Below the pieces are notes generated by a model. That model was given only the letters and a program-made list of their open reading frames with translations. It was not told the origin of the DNA and did not search any database. From the NCBI GenBank assembly GCA_016711925.1, contig JADJSA010000011.1, forward strand, positions 1 to 44,255: DNA of 44,255 nucleotides, in the 5' to 3' direction. Both the position numbers and the translations under genes were made by a program. Source of the DNA: Candidatus Methylophosphatis haderslevensis (GTDB lineage Bacteria; Pseudomonadota; Gammaproteobacteria; Burkholderiales; Rhodocyclaceae). Position 1 is the first letter of the stretch. Every line of letters begins with the position of its first letter. This document shows positions 1 through 8,099 of the stretch, one piece after another.

Positions 1-863
1 GTAGGTGTCGCTCACCTTGGCATGTCCGACGTAGGTCGATAGCGCCAGGACGGCTCGATCAACATCGATGCCCTGCTCAAAGCGCAAGGTGCTCCTCACA
101 ATAAAGGTGTGCCTGAAGTCATGCAAGCGGTGATACGGGTAGTCGCCGCCGCGGGTTGCCAGCCGAGTTGCTGACACAGCCGTTGCAAGGCATACAGAAT
201 GCCGGACTGATTGGCGCCACGGCCGTCATCGCGCAGGAAGAATCGGTCGCAGACGGGTCTGGGCACGAGTCGGTCCCGCGATCGGGCATATGCGTTCAGG
301 GCCTCGGTTACGCTCGGATCAAGCGGCACGAAGCGCTGCCGGTGGAATTTGGCTTCCTGAATACAAAGAACGCCAGCACCGAGGTCGACGTCGGCGTTTG
401 TCAGCATGAGCGCTTCGGAGATACGCAGCCCGCTTGCGGCCAGCAAACCGATGACGCACCGACAAGTGGCCGGTCGCAAGCCATGTTCTGGCGATACACC
501 TTGGCCGCCTCGAGCAGTGTGCTCAATTCGTCATCCGTGTAGATGTGCGGGATGATGCGCCGGTGTGCCGGGCCAAATAGACCTCGCGGCGGAATTTCCG
601 TCGCCGGATCCTCGCGCAGGCAATAGCGTGCGAAGCCACGCAGAACCTCGATGCGGCGCGCCCACGTGAGCGAACCCGGGCGCTGCGAAGACTGTGCCCA
701 GGCGATGGCAAGCGCCACCGTCAGGTGGTCTTCCGTGCCAACTTTGTCAGCGAAGCGAGCAAACGATCGAAGCTGCGGCATCGATGCTGAGCTTGAATCC
801 GTGGCCGCGGCGATACGCCAGGTATGTCTCGACACGGGACATCCAGGAAGCGGCGGCGCTCAT
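1..863 (-). pseudogene. Tyrosine recombinase, second of an overlapping pair, frameshifted, cut by window edge
   Basis: Phage-integrase-type site-specific recombinase. Reading starts at ATG 863-861 (MSAAASWMSRVETYLAY), moves to a second frame near 770 (QLRSFARFADKVGTEDHLTV, then RRIEVLRGFARYCLRED, an SAM-like N-terminal domain), and changes frame again near 440 (LLAASGLRISEALMLTNADV, containing the first catalytic Arg) and near 155 (LHDFRHTF, the HxxR box, then YVGHAKVSDTY up to the edge). The catalytic Tyr lies beyond the window. The ATG overlaps the TGA of the upstream recombinase gene (ATGA at 860-863), so the two were translationally coupled. At least three indels make it a probable pseudogene, unless they are assembly errors. 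Pairs or trios of overlapping recombinases are typical of RIT elements; that assignment is inference. Confidence 0.8.
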
Positions 864-2094
864 GGTTGGCTCCCCGACCACGGCAATGCCACGGTACGCA
901 AACATTCCAGATCAACGCGGGCGTAGGTGCTTGCCGTGTCGAGGCTTTGATGGCGCATGAGGTCGGCGATCTCTTTGACTGAAGCCCCCGAGCGCTGCAG
1001 ACGGGTTGCCGTGGTACGCCGAAGAACATGGGTGTTGCAGAACCGATCTCGCTGACCGCAGCGAACAAAGGCACGGTTCATCGAATTACGGATCGCCGGT
1101 ACCCCCAGCGGTTTGTCGAAGGGCGCTCGGTGTCGCACGAACAGCGCCCGAGTTAACGGTCTGTGGCCGTCCATGCCGAAGGTATTGAGCGATGGCTCAC
1201 CGGTAGTCACCGGCAGAGGCAACTGCTGCACGCGTTTGCTCTTGGTGCCGCTGACCGTTAGCGTTGCGCTGCGCCAGTCCACCGACTCCAAGGTCAAGTA
1301 GGTCACTTCATGTCCACGCAGAGCAAGGTCGACCAGGCAGCGAGCGATGGCGTAATCGCGCAGCCCGACTGGGTCAGTGCGATCGAACGCCTGCATGAAG
1401 GCTTCCAGTTCGGAGTCGGAGAGCACTTTGGGCAAGGTGGTGCGGCGCCAGTCCGCAATTCTTGGCAAGGCTGCCGCCAGGGCCGCGGTCGACTCGCCCA
1501 GCAGGGCGCGGTAACGAAAGTAGCTGCGCAGACTGTTGCCGACGACACGAAGGGACGCCGGCCGCAAATGTGAGCTCAGATCGGCAAAGAACGCATCCAA
1601 CCGTGCCGCGGAAAGCTGCGAGAGCACGGGTGTTTGGGTTCCGAACTCGCGAACGAGGAACGTACCAACATGTTGAACTCGGCGGTCACGGGTGATGGGC
1701 GCCAGCCCACAGGTGTTCGCGAGGTACTCGCCGAACCGCTCGAGCTCGACCGCTACGGGATCCGCCGGCGGGTGATGCCGAATGACCTTGCCTGGCAGCA
1801 GGCTAGGCGTCCGGGGGCTGCGCCGGCTGGCGACAGACGGATGCCGGCGTCGGGCAGTTGCAGGCCGGGGGGTGGTGCAAAGCGCTTGATGACCAGATCA
1901 TCAACGCTCGGCATTTCGATCTCTTCGGTGCTCCAGTGGCTGAAATGGGCCAGGCACCCAGATAAAGCGCGGATGGTGGATTCGGATAGCGCTGGTTGCG
2001 CAACGCCTCGATATAAAGGGGCAGCGTCGTTGAAAGGACCGTCGTCAGCCAGTCGCGACGAGCAAGATTTCGTCAGACAGCTATCCGTAGGCAT
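860..2094 (-). pseudogene. Tyrosine recombinase, first of an overlapping pair, frameshifted in its N-terminal third
   Basis: The catalytic half is open from about 1800 to 860: FGEYLANTCGLAPITRD, then ALRGHEVTYLTLESVDW with the first Arg, HVLRRTTATRLQRSG (HxxR) and LMRHQSLDTASTYARVD with the terminal Tyr. The N-terminal part (MPTDSCLTKSCSS..., STIRALSGCLAHFSHWST) is in another frame, and the reading passes through a third frame near 1800-1900, so at least two indels separate start and catalytic domain. The start at 2094 is chosen because AGGAG lies seven bases upstream. The gene ends in an ATGA overlap with the next recombinase. Its expected size of about 410 residues fits a full tyrosine recombinase. 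A downstream start (GTG at 1627) could still yield a catalytic fragment. Confidence 0.8.
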
Positions 2095-2248
2095 GGTGTG
2101 CTCCTGTGGTGAGGGATCGGACTCACGAAACACCATTTCTTATGCCAGGTTTGGAATCAGCAATGAGGGCTGCAATCCCCCTTGGCTCTAGGCTTCCGAG
2201 GCGGGAGTGACCAAACCTTGCCTAATAGTGGACCGAGGATAATTTTTT

Positions 2249-2268
2249 TTATCGAAACATTTCGATAA
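2249..2268. repeat. 20-bp perfect palindrome at the edge of the recombinase cassette
   Basis: TTATCGAAACATTTCGATAA is a perfect inverted repeat (9-bp arms, CA centre apart), preceded by a run of eight T. It lies about 155 bp upstream of the recombinase start, and IS66 homology begins at the very next bases. This position fits an element terminus or recombinase-binding site (inference). Confidence 0.7.
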
Positions 2269-2500
2269 CAAAAAGAATTGGCTCTTCACGGGTTCGGAGC
2301 GGGCGGGCCAACGCGCCGCGGCGATTCAGAGCTTACTGGGCACCGCAAAGCTCAACGGCCTCGATCCAGCAGCGTGGCTGCGCGACACGCTGGACAAGCT
2401 GCCCACCTGCCTCAACAGTCAGATCGATTCACTCTTGCCGCTGCGCACCGAAACTTTGCAAACTCCTCAACGAGCATACGTGGGCGGCTACCACGCTTAC
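2269..2500 (+). mobile_element. IS66 remnant: 3' end of tnpC and right terminal repeat
   Basis: The plus strand reads KKNWLFTGSERAGQRAAAI then QSLLGTAKLNGLDPAAWLRD and LPTCLNSQIDSLLPLRTE. This closely matches the C-terminus of the IS66 tnpC at 41990-42180 in this window, but the two are not identical. It ends in CCACGCTTAC at 2500, whose reverse complement GTAAGCGTGG is an IS66-type terminal repeat. Everything 5' of the KKNW codons is missing; the break is exactly at the palindrome 2249-2268, so the recombinase cassette probably split this IS66 and its other part should lie left of the window. No transposase function remains. Confidence 0.85.
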
Positions 2501-2526
2501 GGCCCGCCGGCGCGGGCGGCACAACG

Positions 2527-2554
2527 AAAACGGCCGCGTCTGACGACGCGGCCG
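2527..2554 (-). terminator. Rho-independent terminator of the DUF2892 gene
   Basis: A perfect 10-bp GC stem (CGGCCGCGTC / GACGCGGCCG, loop TGAC) is followed on the minus strand by TTTTCGTT. It stands 26 bases beyond the DUF2892 stop. Confidence 0.8.
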
Positions 2555-2579
2555 CTGTGGCGAAAGCGGACGGCGGGAA

Positions 2580-2774
2580 TCAGGCCTTCTTCATCGGGCA
2601 GGTATTCATGCCTATCAGGGTATAGACCGGGCAGAAATTGAGCAGCCCGGTGGCCAGCGGCACCACGCCGATCCAGCCCCAGGCGCCGACCATGCCGGTC
2701 GCGGCGAGGACGATCAGAATCAATCCCGCGACGATGCGCAAGGTCTTGTCGATACCACCCACGTTGGACTTCAT
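2580..2774 (-). CDS. DUF2892 (YgaP-type) inner membrane protein
   Basis: A 64-residue protein with two hydrophobic segments, LRIVAGLILIVLAATGMVGA and WIGVVPLATGLLNFCPVYTL, and the family hallmarks NVGGIDKTLR at the N-terminus and FCPVYTLIGMNTC near the end. DUF2892 proteins correspond to the membrane domain of the rhodanese YgaP; here it stands alone, as is common. Two conserved Cys sit in the C-terminal segment. It lies downstream of the Crp/Fnr regulator remnant on the same strand and ends at a clear terminator. The function of the solo domain is unknown; a link to sulfur transfer is only suggested by family context. Confidence 0.9.
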   Translation of the reverse strand: MKSNVGGIDKTLRIVAGLILIVLAATGMVGAWGWIGVVPLATGLLNFCPVYTLIGMNTCPMKKA

Positions 2775-2890
2775 TTGCGGCCTCCATTCGGGAATCGTTC
2801 AGGGTGGCACTAGCGTACGCGCCGACTGCGGCGGCGTCTGTAACCCAGGATACATAGCCGCGGGGCGGCGCCGGCACTGCCACCGGCCTG

Positions 2891-2913
2891 GAACCCGCGC
2901 GGAATGGCGATCT
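2891..2913 (+). repeat. REP-like repeat copy (diverged)
   Basis: GAACCCGCGCGGAATGGCGA followed by TCT. It matches the arms of the inverted repeat at 25567-25667 except for two bases (GC for AT in the CCGCATGG block). Confidence 0.55.
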
Positions 2914-2975
2914 ACGCGGGTCGTTACGCCGAGATGCCCGTGTTTACTGGCTCTGCGGCCGATGGGGGTGAGGGA

Positions 2976-3506
2976 TCAGCGCGGATCGTGCGCCAGGCTG
3001 CGCAAGCCGGCCGGGTCCAGAATCTCGATCTGCTCGCGGCCCAGGGCTACCAGGCCCTGGGCGGCAAAACCCTTCAGCAGGCGGCTGACGAACTCGCGCA
3101 CGCCGCCCAGTTCGTCGGCCAACTGCTGGTGCGTTGCATGCACCACACGGCCGTGGCCCAGCAACTGGGCGGCCAGCCGCTGGTCGAGTTTGCGGAAGGC
3201 GACTTCCTCGATCAACTGCATCAGGTCGGCGACGCGGTCGGAGAACAACCGGAAGACGAAAGCGCGGAACGGCTGCTGCGCCAGCAGCGTCTCGAAGCTC
3301 TCGCGCGGCAGCAGCAACAGTTCGGTCACTTCCTCGGTGATGCCGCGCGCATTGTAGTCGGTGTGCCCGAGCAGGCAACTCGAGGTGATGACGCAGGTTT
3401 CCCCCGGCAGCACCCGGTACAGCGGCAGTTCGCGGCCGTTCGGCGCGGCCTTGACGACGCGGATGCCGCCGGCAAGCACGAAAGGAAACCCGTGGCAGTC
3501 GGAGCT
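2976..3506 (-). pseudogene. Crp/Fnr-family regulator lacking its N-terminus
   Basis: The reading starts at DCHGFPFVLAGGIRVVKA (end of the cyclic-nucleotide-binding-like barrel), continues GRELPLYRVLPGETCVITSS and TDYNARGITEEVTELLLLPR, and ends with a winged-helix domain (HATHQQLADELGGVREFVSR, LLKGFAAQGLVALGREQIEI). The regulator is about 60-70 residues short at the N-terminus. Upstream of codon DCHG the DNA is the 3' part of exonuclease III in a different frame, so a deletion joined the two genes near 3506. No start codon with a ribosome site serves this fragment. The DUF2892 gene just downstream is a frequent neighbour of such regulators. Confidence 0.8.
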
Positions 3507-4218
3507 TGCGCGGCGCGCGGTCCACGCTGCAGGCCGTGCAGCCTGCGGCCAGCGGCGCCGACAGCAGCACATGGTCGATGCGCAGCCCCTTGTTCTTCTG
3601 GAAACCGAGCATTCGGTAATCCCACCACGAGAACGTTTTCTCCGGCTGCTCGAATAGGCGGAAGCTGTCAGCTAGGCCCAGTTCGATCAGTGCGCGAAAG
3701 GCAGCCCGCTCGGGCTCGGAGCACAGCACCTGGTCCTTCCATGCGGCGGGGTCGTGCACGTCGCGATCATCGGGTGCAATGTTGTAATCGCCGGCGATCG
3801 CCAGCTTCGGGTGCTGCGCCAGTTCGTCGCGCAGCCAGCCGGTGAGCGCGGCGTACCAGCGCAGCTTGTAGTCGTACTTGTCGCTGCCCACCGCCTGGCC
3901 GTTCGGGCAATAAACGCAGATCACCCGCACGCCATCGACATCAGCGGCGATCGCGCGGCGGTGGTCATCGGCGAAATCCGGGATGCCCGCAACGACGTTC
4001 TGCAAGGCGGTGCGCGAAAGTATCGCCACCCCGTTGTAGGTCTTTTGCCCGCTGAACGCCGCGCGGTAGCCGGCGGCCTCGATCTCCGCGAGCGGGAACG
4101 CCGCATCCTCCAGCTTCAGTTCCTGCAGGCACACCACATCCGGCTGCACCCGCGCCAGCCACTCGATCAGGTGCGGCAGGCGAACCTTGAGCGAATTGAC
4201 GTTCCAGGTGGCGAGTTT
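3507..4218 (-). pseudogene. xth: Exodeoxyribonuclease III, missing start codon and C-terminus
   Basis: Endonuclease/exonuclease/phosphatase fold: KLATWNVNSLKVRLPHLIEW, then PDVVCLQELKLED (metal-binding Glu), IAGDYNIAPDDRDVHDP (catalytic Asp-Asn) and FSWWDYRMLGFQKNKGLRID. It stops matching after VDRAPRK, just before the family's catalytic Ser-Asp-His (SDHAP) segment. The last 15 or so residues are therefore missing, replaced out of frame by the Crp/Fnr remnant, and the merged frame runs on to 2944. The 5' end is also damaged: the codon before KLATW is GCG (4221-4219) and no ATG, GTG or TTG precedes it in frame. A REP-like repeat starts at 4221. Loss of the catalytic His makes activity very unlikely. 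Confidence 0.85.
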
Positions 4219-4220
4219 CG

Positions 4221-4250
4221 CAGATGCCCTGAGAGCCTTTATCCATGCGG
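4221..4250 (-). repeat. REP-like repeat copy abutting the 5' end of xth
   Basis: On the minus strand it reads CCGCATGGATA, then CTCTCAGGGCATC. It is colinear with the copies at 43827-43860 and 44210-44239 (CCGCATGGATAGG ... CAGGCATGCC). Its edge falls on the position where the xth start codon should be. Confidence 0.65.
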
Positions 4251-4446
4251 AGTCTGGCGGTGTCGGAAGGCACGGGCGGGGCGCCGGATCCGGGCAACCC
4301 GGCCGGAAAACGACAATGTTAGTTCAACCCGCGCATTGCTGTGGTTTGGGCGCGCGCCGGCGGATCGCCGCAACCAGCCGCCGGCCGCCGTTTGATGGCG
4401 CGCGACGCCAGCAAAGCGGCGAATGTGGCGGCAGCGTCGGGGCCGG

Positions 4447-4950
4447 TCAGCGCGGCGTGGCCGTCGGCAGCACGCGGCCGCCGACCGCCGGATAGCCGGC
4501 GAGGTCGAGCATCTTTTTCCACTGGCCCTTTTCGAAGCCCTTGGTCTTTTGCGTGTTGCCGACGGTGATCGAGGGCACCATCGCCTCTTCCGGGCCGAAG
4601 ATCTTGCGATAGCCGGCCAAGTCGTCTTCCTTGTTCATCAGCAGTTCGGAAAACGGCACGCTGCGCGAACTCAGGTACTCGCGCGCCGTCTTGCAGTCGT
4701 CGGCGCAGTTGGGCGCGGTAAACAGCGTGACCGGGTGGTCCGCCGCCGCCTTGCGTACCGCGTACGACAATGGGTCGTTGTCGATCACGTTGCCGGTGGC
4801 GGAGAATTCCTGCACGTTGCGTGCGCCGGGCGGTGGCGGTTTGTCGGAGTAGTGGACCACACCGTCCGTCCCTTGCCAGCGCCAGGTCTTGCTCTGCGCA
4901 AATGCCGCGCCGGCAAGCACCAACAGGATCAGTATCCAAGCTCTTTTCAT
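4447..4950 (-). CDS. Exported DUF4124-glutaredoxin-like protein
   Basis: 167 residues. Residues 1-19 are a signal peptide (MKRAWILILLVLAGAAFAQ). Residues 20-50 are a DUF4124 segment (TWRWQGTDGVVHYSDKPPPP). Residues 72-150 are a glutaredoxin-like thioredoxin fold (HPVTLFTAPNCADDCKTARE, PSITVGNTQKTKGFEKGQW). The candidate redox pair is Cys82-Ala-Asp-Asp-Cys86, that is CxxxC rather than the usual CxxC, so disulfide chemistry should not be assumed. It probably acts in the periplasm. Its ATG overlaps the TGA of prlC (4947-4950), so the two are cotranscribed. Confidence 0.8.
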   Translation of the reverse strand: MKRAWILILLVLAGAAFAQSKTWRWQGTDGVVHYSDKPPPPGARNVQEFSATGNVIDNDPLSYAVRKAAADHPVTLFTAPNCADDCKTAREYLSSRSVPFSELLMNKEDDLAGYRKIFGPEEAMVPSITVGNTQKTKGFEKGQWKKMLDLAGYPAVGGRVLPTATPR

Positions 4951-6989
4951 GCCGTTTCCACCATGCCGTTATGCCGAAGCAGGGCGTCCACCCGCGGCTC
5001 CCGCCCGCGAAACGCCTTGAAGGATTCTAACGCCGGCCGCGAGCCGCCAACAGCAAGTATTTCCTGCCAGAAGCGTTGTCCGGTGGCGCAATCGAGCACG
5101 CCGTGCTCGCCGCGGGCCTCCTCGAAGGCCTCGAAGGCGTCGGCCGAGAGCACTTCGGCCCACTTGTAGCTGTAGTAACCGGCCGCATAGCCGCCGGCGA
5201 AGATATGCGAAAAGCTGTTGGGAAAGCGGTTCCAGGCAGGCGGAACGATCACCGCCACCTCGCTGCGCACGGCATCGAGCAATTGCTGGTAGGTCAGGCT
5301 GCCGTTGGGGTCGAACGCCGAATGCAGCCGCAGGTCGAACAGCGAAAATTCCAACTGGCGCAGCGTCTGCATGCCGCTCTGGAAATTCTTGGCGGCGATC
5401 ATCTTGTCGTAGAGCGCACGCGGCATCGGCTCGCCGGTGTCGACATGCGCGGTCATCTGCTGCAGCACGTTCCACTCCCAGCAGAAATTCTCCACGAACT
5501 GCGAGGGCAGCTCGACCGCATCCCACTCGACGCCGCTGATGCCTGCGACATCGTGTTCGTTCACTTGCGTCAGCAGGTGGTGCAGGCCGTGGCCGGCTTC
5601 GTGGAACAGGGTGATGACCTCGTCGTGGGTAAACAGCGCGGGCTTGCCGCCCACCGGCGGCGAGAAGTTGCAGGCCAGGTATGCTACCGGCCGCTGCACG
5701 CCCTGCGCCACGCGCCGGCGGGTGATCGCTTCGTCCATCCAGGCGCCGCCGCGCTTGGTGTCGCGCGCGTAGAGGTCGAGGTAAAACTGGCCGACCAGTT
5801 CGCCGTCCCGAACGATGCGGAAGAAGCGCACATCCGGGTGCCAGACCGGCGCGCTGTCGGGTTCGATGTGCACGCCGTAAAGGCCCTCGACCACATGGAA
5901 CAGGCCGTCCAGCGCCTTGTTCTCGGGGAAGTACTGCTTGACCTCCTGCTCGGAAAACGAATAGCGCTTCTGCCGTAATTTCTCCGAGGCGTAGCCGACG
6001 TCCCACGATTCAGGCGTGTCGAGCGCGAGTTCGGTGCGGGCGAACTGGCGCAACTCATCAACGTCGCGCTGCGCGAACGGCCGCGCCCTGGCCGCCATGT
6101 CGCCGAGGAACTGCATCACCTGCGCCGGGCTCTCGGCCATCTTGGCCACCAGCGACACTTCCGCGAAGTTGGCATAGCCGAGCATCTTCGCTTGTTCCTC
6201 GCGTAGCTTGAGTATCCGGCCGATCAGTGCGCTGTTATCCCATTCGGGCTTGCCGAATTCGGAGGCGCGCGTCGCGTAGGCGCGGTAGATGCGCGCGCGC
6301 AGGTCGCGGTTGTCGGCGTATTGCAGCAGCGGAATGTAGGAGGGCGCATGCAGCGTGAACTTCCAGCCGGCGCGACCGTCCTTCTCCGCGGCGGCCCGCG
6401 CGGCCTGGCGCACGTCTTCCGGGATGCCGGAGAGATCGGCCTCGCTGTCCACCCATTCGGCGTGGGCGTTGGTGGCGTCGAGCAAGTTTTCGGAAAATTT
6501 GGCCGCCAGCCCGGCGAGTTCTTCCTGGATCTGCTGGAAGCGCGGCTTCTGTTCTTCGGGCAACTCGGCGCCGGAGAGGCGGAAATCGCGCACTTCGTTG
6601 TCGATGATCTTGCGCTGTGCGCGGCTCAGCGAGGCGAAGCCGGCGGCCTCGCGGATCGCCTTGTACTTGGCGAACAGCTTCAGATTCTGCCCCAGTTCGG
6701 AATAGAAGCGCGTCACTTCGGGCAGGTTGGCGTTGTAGGCCTCGCGCCATTCGGGCACGTCATTGACGCCGTGCAGGTGGCCGACAATCCCCCAGGCGCG
6801 CGAGAGCCTCTCGGCGGCATCGGTCATCGGGGCGACGAAGTTGCCCCAAGTCGGCGGTGCGCTATCGGCAGTCAGTCGTTCGATCAGGGCGCGGTTGTCC
6901 GCCAGCAGTTCGGCGACCGCCGGCGTGACGTGCGAGGCCTGCACCGCGTCGAAGCGCGGCAGGCCAGAGAAATCGAGCAGCGGGTTCAT
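4947..6989 (-). CDS. prlC: Oligopeptidase A (M3 family zinc metallopeptidase)
   Basis: 680 residues, the usual full length. The zinc motif HEAGHGLHH lies near residue 460 (LFHEAGHGLHHLLTQ), followed by GISGVEWDAVELPSQFVENF, the conserved M3 region with the third zinc ligand. The C-terminal AGGYAAGYYSYKWAEVLSAD block is typical of oligopeptidase A. It cleaves short peptides in the cytoplasm, including remnants of signal peptides. The ATG at 6989 starts MNPLLDFSGLPRFD, the normal N-terminus. The gene overlaps the downstream DUF4124-glutaredoxin gene by ATGA. Confidence 0.97.
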   Translation of the reverse strand: MNPLLDFSGLPRFDAVQASHVTPAVAELLADNRALIERLTADSAPPTWGNFVAPMTDAAERLSRAWGIVGHLHGVNDVPEWREAYNANLPEVTRFYSELGQNLKLFAKYKAIREAAGFASLSRAQRKIIDNEVRDFRLSGAELPEEQKPRFQQIQEELAGLAAKFSENLLDATNAHAEWVDSEADLSGIPEDVRQAARAAAEKDGRAGWKFTLHAPSYIPLLQYADNRDLRARIYRAYATRASEFGKPEWDNSALIGRILKLREEQAKMLGYANFAEVSLVAKMAESPAQVMQFLGDMAARARPFAQRDVDELRQFARTELALDTPESWDVGYASEKLRQKRYSFSEQEVKQYFPENKALDGLFHVVEGLYGVHIEPDSAPVWHPDVRFFRIVRDGELVGQFYLDLYARDTKRGGAWMDEAITRRRVAQGVQRPVAYLACNFSPPVGGKPALFTHDEVITLFHEAGHGLHHLLTQVNEHDVAGISGVEWDAVELPSQFVENFCWEWNVLQQMTAHVDTGEPMPRALYDKMIAAKNFQSGMQTLRQLEFSLFDLRLHSAFDPNGSLTYQQLLDAVRSEVAVIVPPAWNRFPNSFSHIFAGGYAAGYYSYKWAEVLSADAFEAFEEARGEHGVLDCATGQRFWQEILAVGGSRPALESFKAFRGREPRVDALLRHNGMVETA

Positions 6990-7118
6990 CGTTCACTCAT
7001 CAAGTGGGATCAGGCGGCGATTTTGCCTGATTCTGCCTTGTTCGGCCGGCGAAGTCGGCGCCGGCGCATGACGCATCCGACAGACCGGGCGGCGCGCGCG
7101 AAGTTCAGGCCGACGGGT

Positions 7119-7985
7119 TCATCCGGGCTTTCCGACTTTGCCGGCGGCTTCCACTTTGCGACGCATCCCCTCGAGTGCTGCGGCCATCAGGCGCCCCAAC
7201 AGCGGCAGGGCGAGGTTGGCCAGCTTGGACACGATCCGCAGCACGACCAGCCAGATCACCAGCAGCGACGGCGGGATCAGCGGTGGCGAGGCCGTCCAGG
7301 ACAATAGATCGCTTTCGCCAGCAATGACGCGCAAGATTCCGGCCGTGATCAGCAGGAAGCCGAAGCCGAAGATATAGGCGTAGCCGTAACTGGAAAATTT
7401 CGATGGTGGCAAGTCGAGATGGGTGTCGATGTAATCGCACCGTCGCCAGACGGTGAACGCAAAGGTCGCGCCGACTATCGCGGCCAACTGGACGATCAGC
7501 GGCAGGTGCAGCCGGGCATGCCAGTCCTGCGCCATGGCGACAAATGCGGCGGGTTGGTGATTCGCTGTGATGGCAAGGAAAAGCGCGCCCAGCATCACGG
7601 CGAGCCAGAGGCCGTGGCCGATCAGGTGGCGAATCGCGCTGAGCGCGCGCGGCAATTCGCCCCTGCCGGGCCGCGCGGTGGTCAACAGCATGCGAGCGAG
7701 GTTTGCCAGGTGATAGAGCACCGCCTCGACGACGAAAAGCAACAGCACATCGGTCGCCAATAGCGACGCCTTCGACCACCACAGCCAGGCGGGCACCAGG
7801 GTCGCGGCAGCCAGCACCAGCCAGTCGCAGATCAGGGTTTCGGCAGTGGTTTTGTACGGGGAAAGCGGGCTCCGCAGGTCGTCTGCGCGGGATGCCTTGG
7901 GCGTCGCGGCGCGGGCAGGTTGGGCCGGCGGCTTGTTCAGCCCTTTGAAGCCGTGCAGTTCGCTGAGCGGGGTTTGTCTTGACAT
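7119..7985 (-). CDS. Multi-pass membrane protein of unknown function
   Basis: About 288 residues. A soluble, proline- and alanine-rich N-terminus (about 50 residues) precedes five or six hydrophobic segments, among them WLVLAAATLVPAWLWW, ATDVLLLFVVEAVLYHLANL, LPLIVQLAAIVGATFAFTVW, YAYIFGFGFLLITAGILRVI and IPPSLLVIWLVVLRIVSKL. The C-terminus is basic (RRKVEAAGKVGKPG). The ATG at 7985 is chosen because GGAG stands five bases upstream; a GTG at 8015 is an alternative. I do not recognise the family; the segment layout loosely recalls DUF6498 proteins, but that is a guess. Confidence 0.65.
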   Translation of the reverse strand: MSRQTPLSELHGFKGLNKPPAQPARAATPKASRADDLRSPLSPYKTTAETLICDWLVLAAATLVPAWLWWSKASLLATDVLLLFVVEAVLYHLANLARMLLTTARPGRGELPRALSAIRHLIGHGLWLAVMLGALFLAITANHQPAAFVAMAQDWHARLHLPLIVQLAAIVGATFAFTVWRRCDYIDTHLDLPPSKFSSYGYAYIFGFGFLLITAGILRVIAGESDLLSWTASPPLIPPSLLVIWLVVLRIVSKLANLALPLLGRLMAAALEGMRRKVEAAGKVGKPG

Positions 7986-8099
7986 AGGGGCTCCGAACGA
8001 CAGGAAGGTCTTCACTCGCCGATCGGCGGGGAGTCGCTCGCTGCAGCAATCACCCTGGGGCGCAGCCTCGCTTGGCGCGGAAACAAGCGCGCATTCGGA

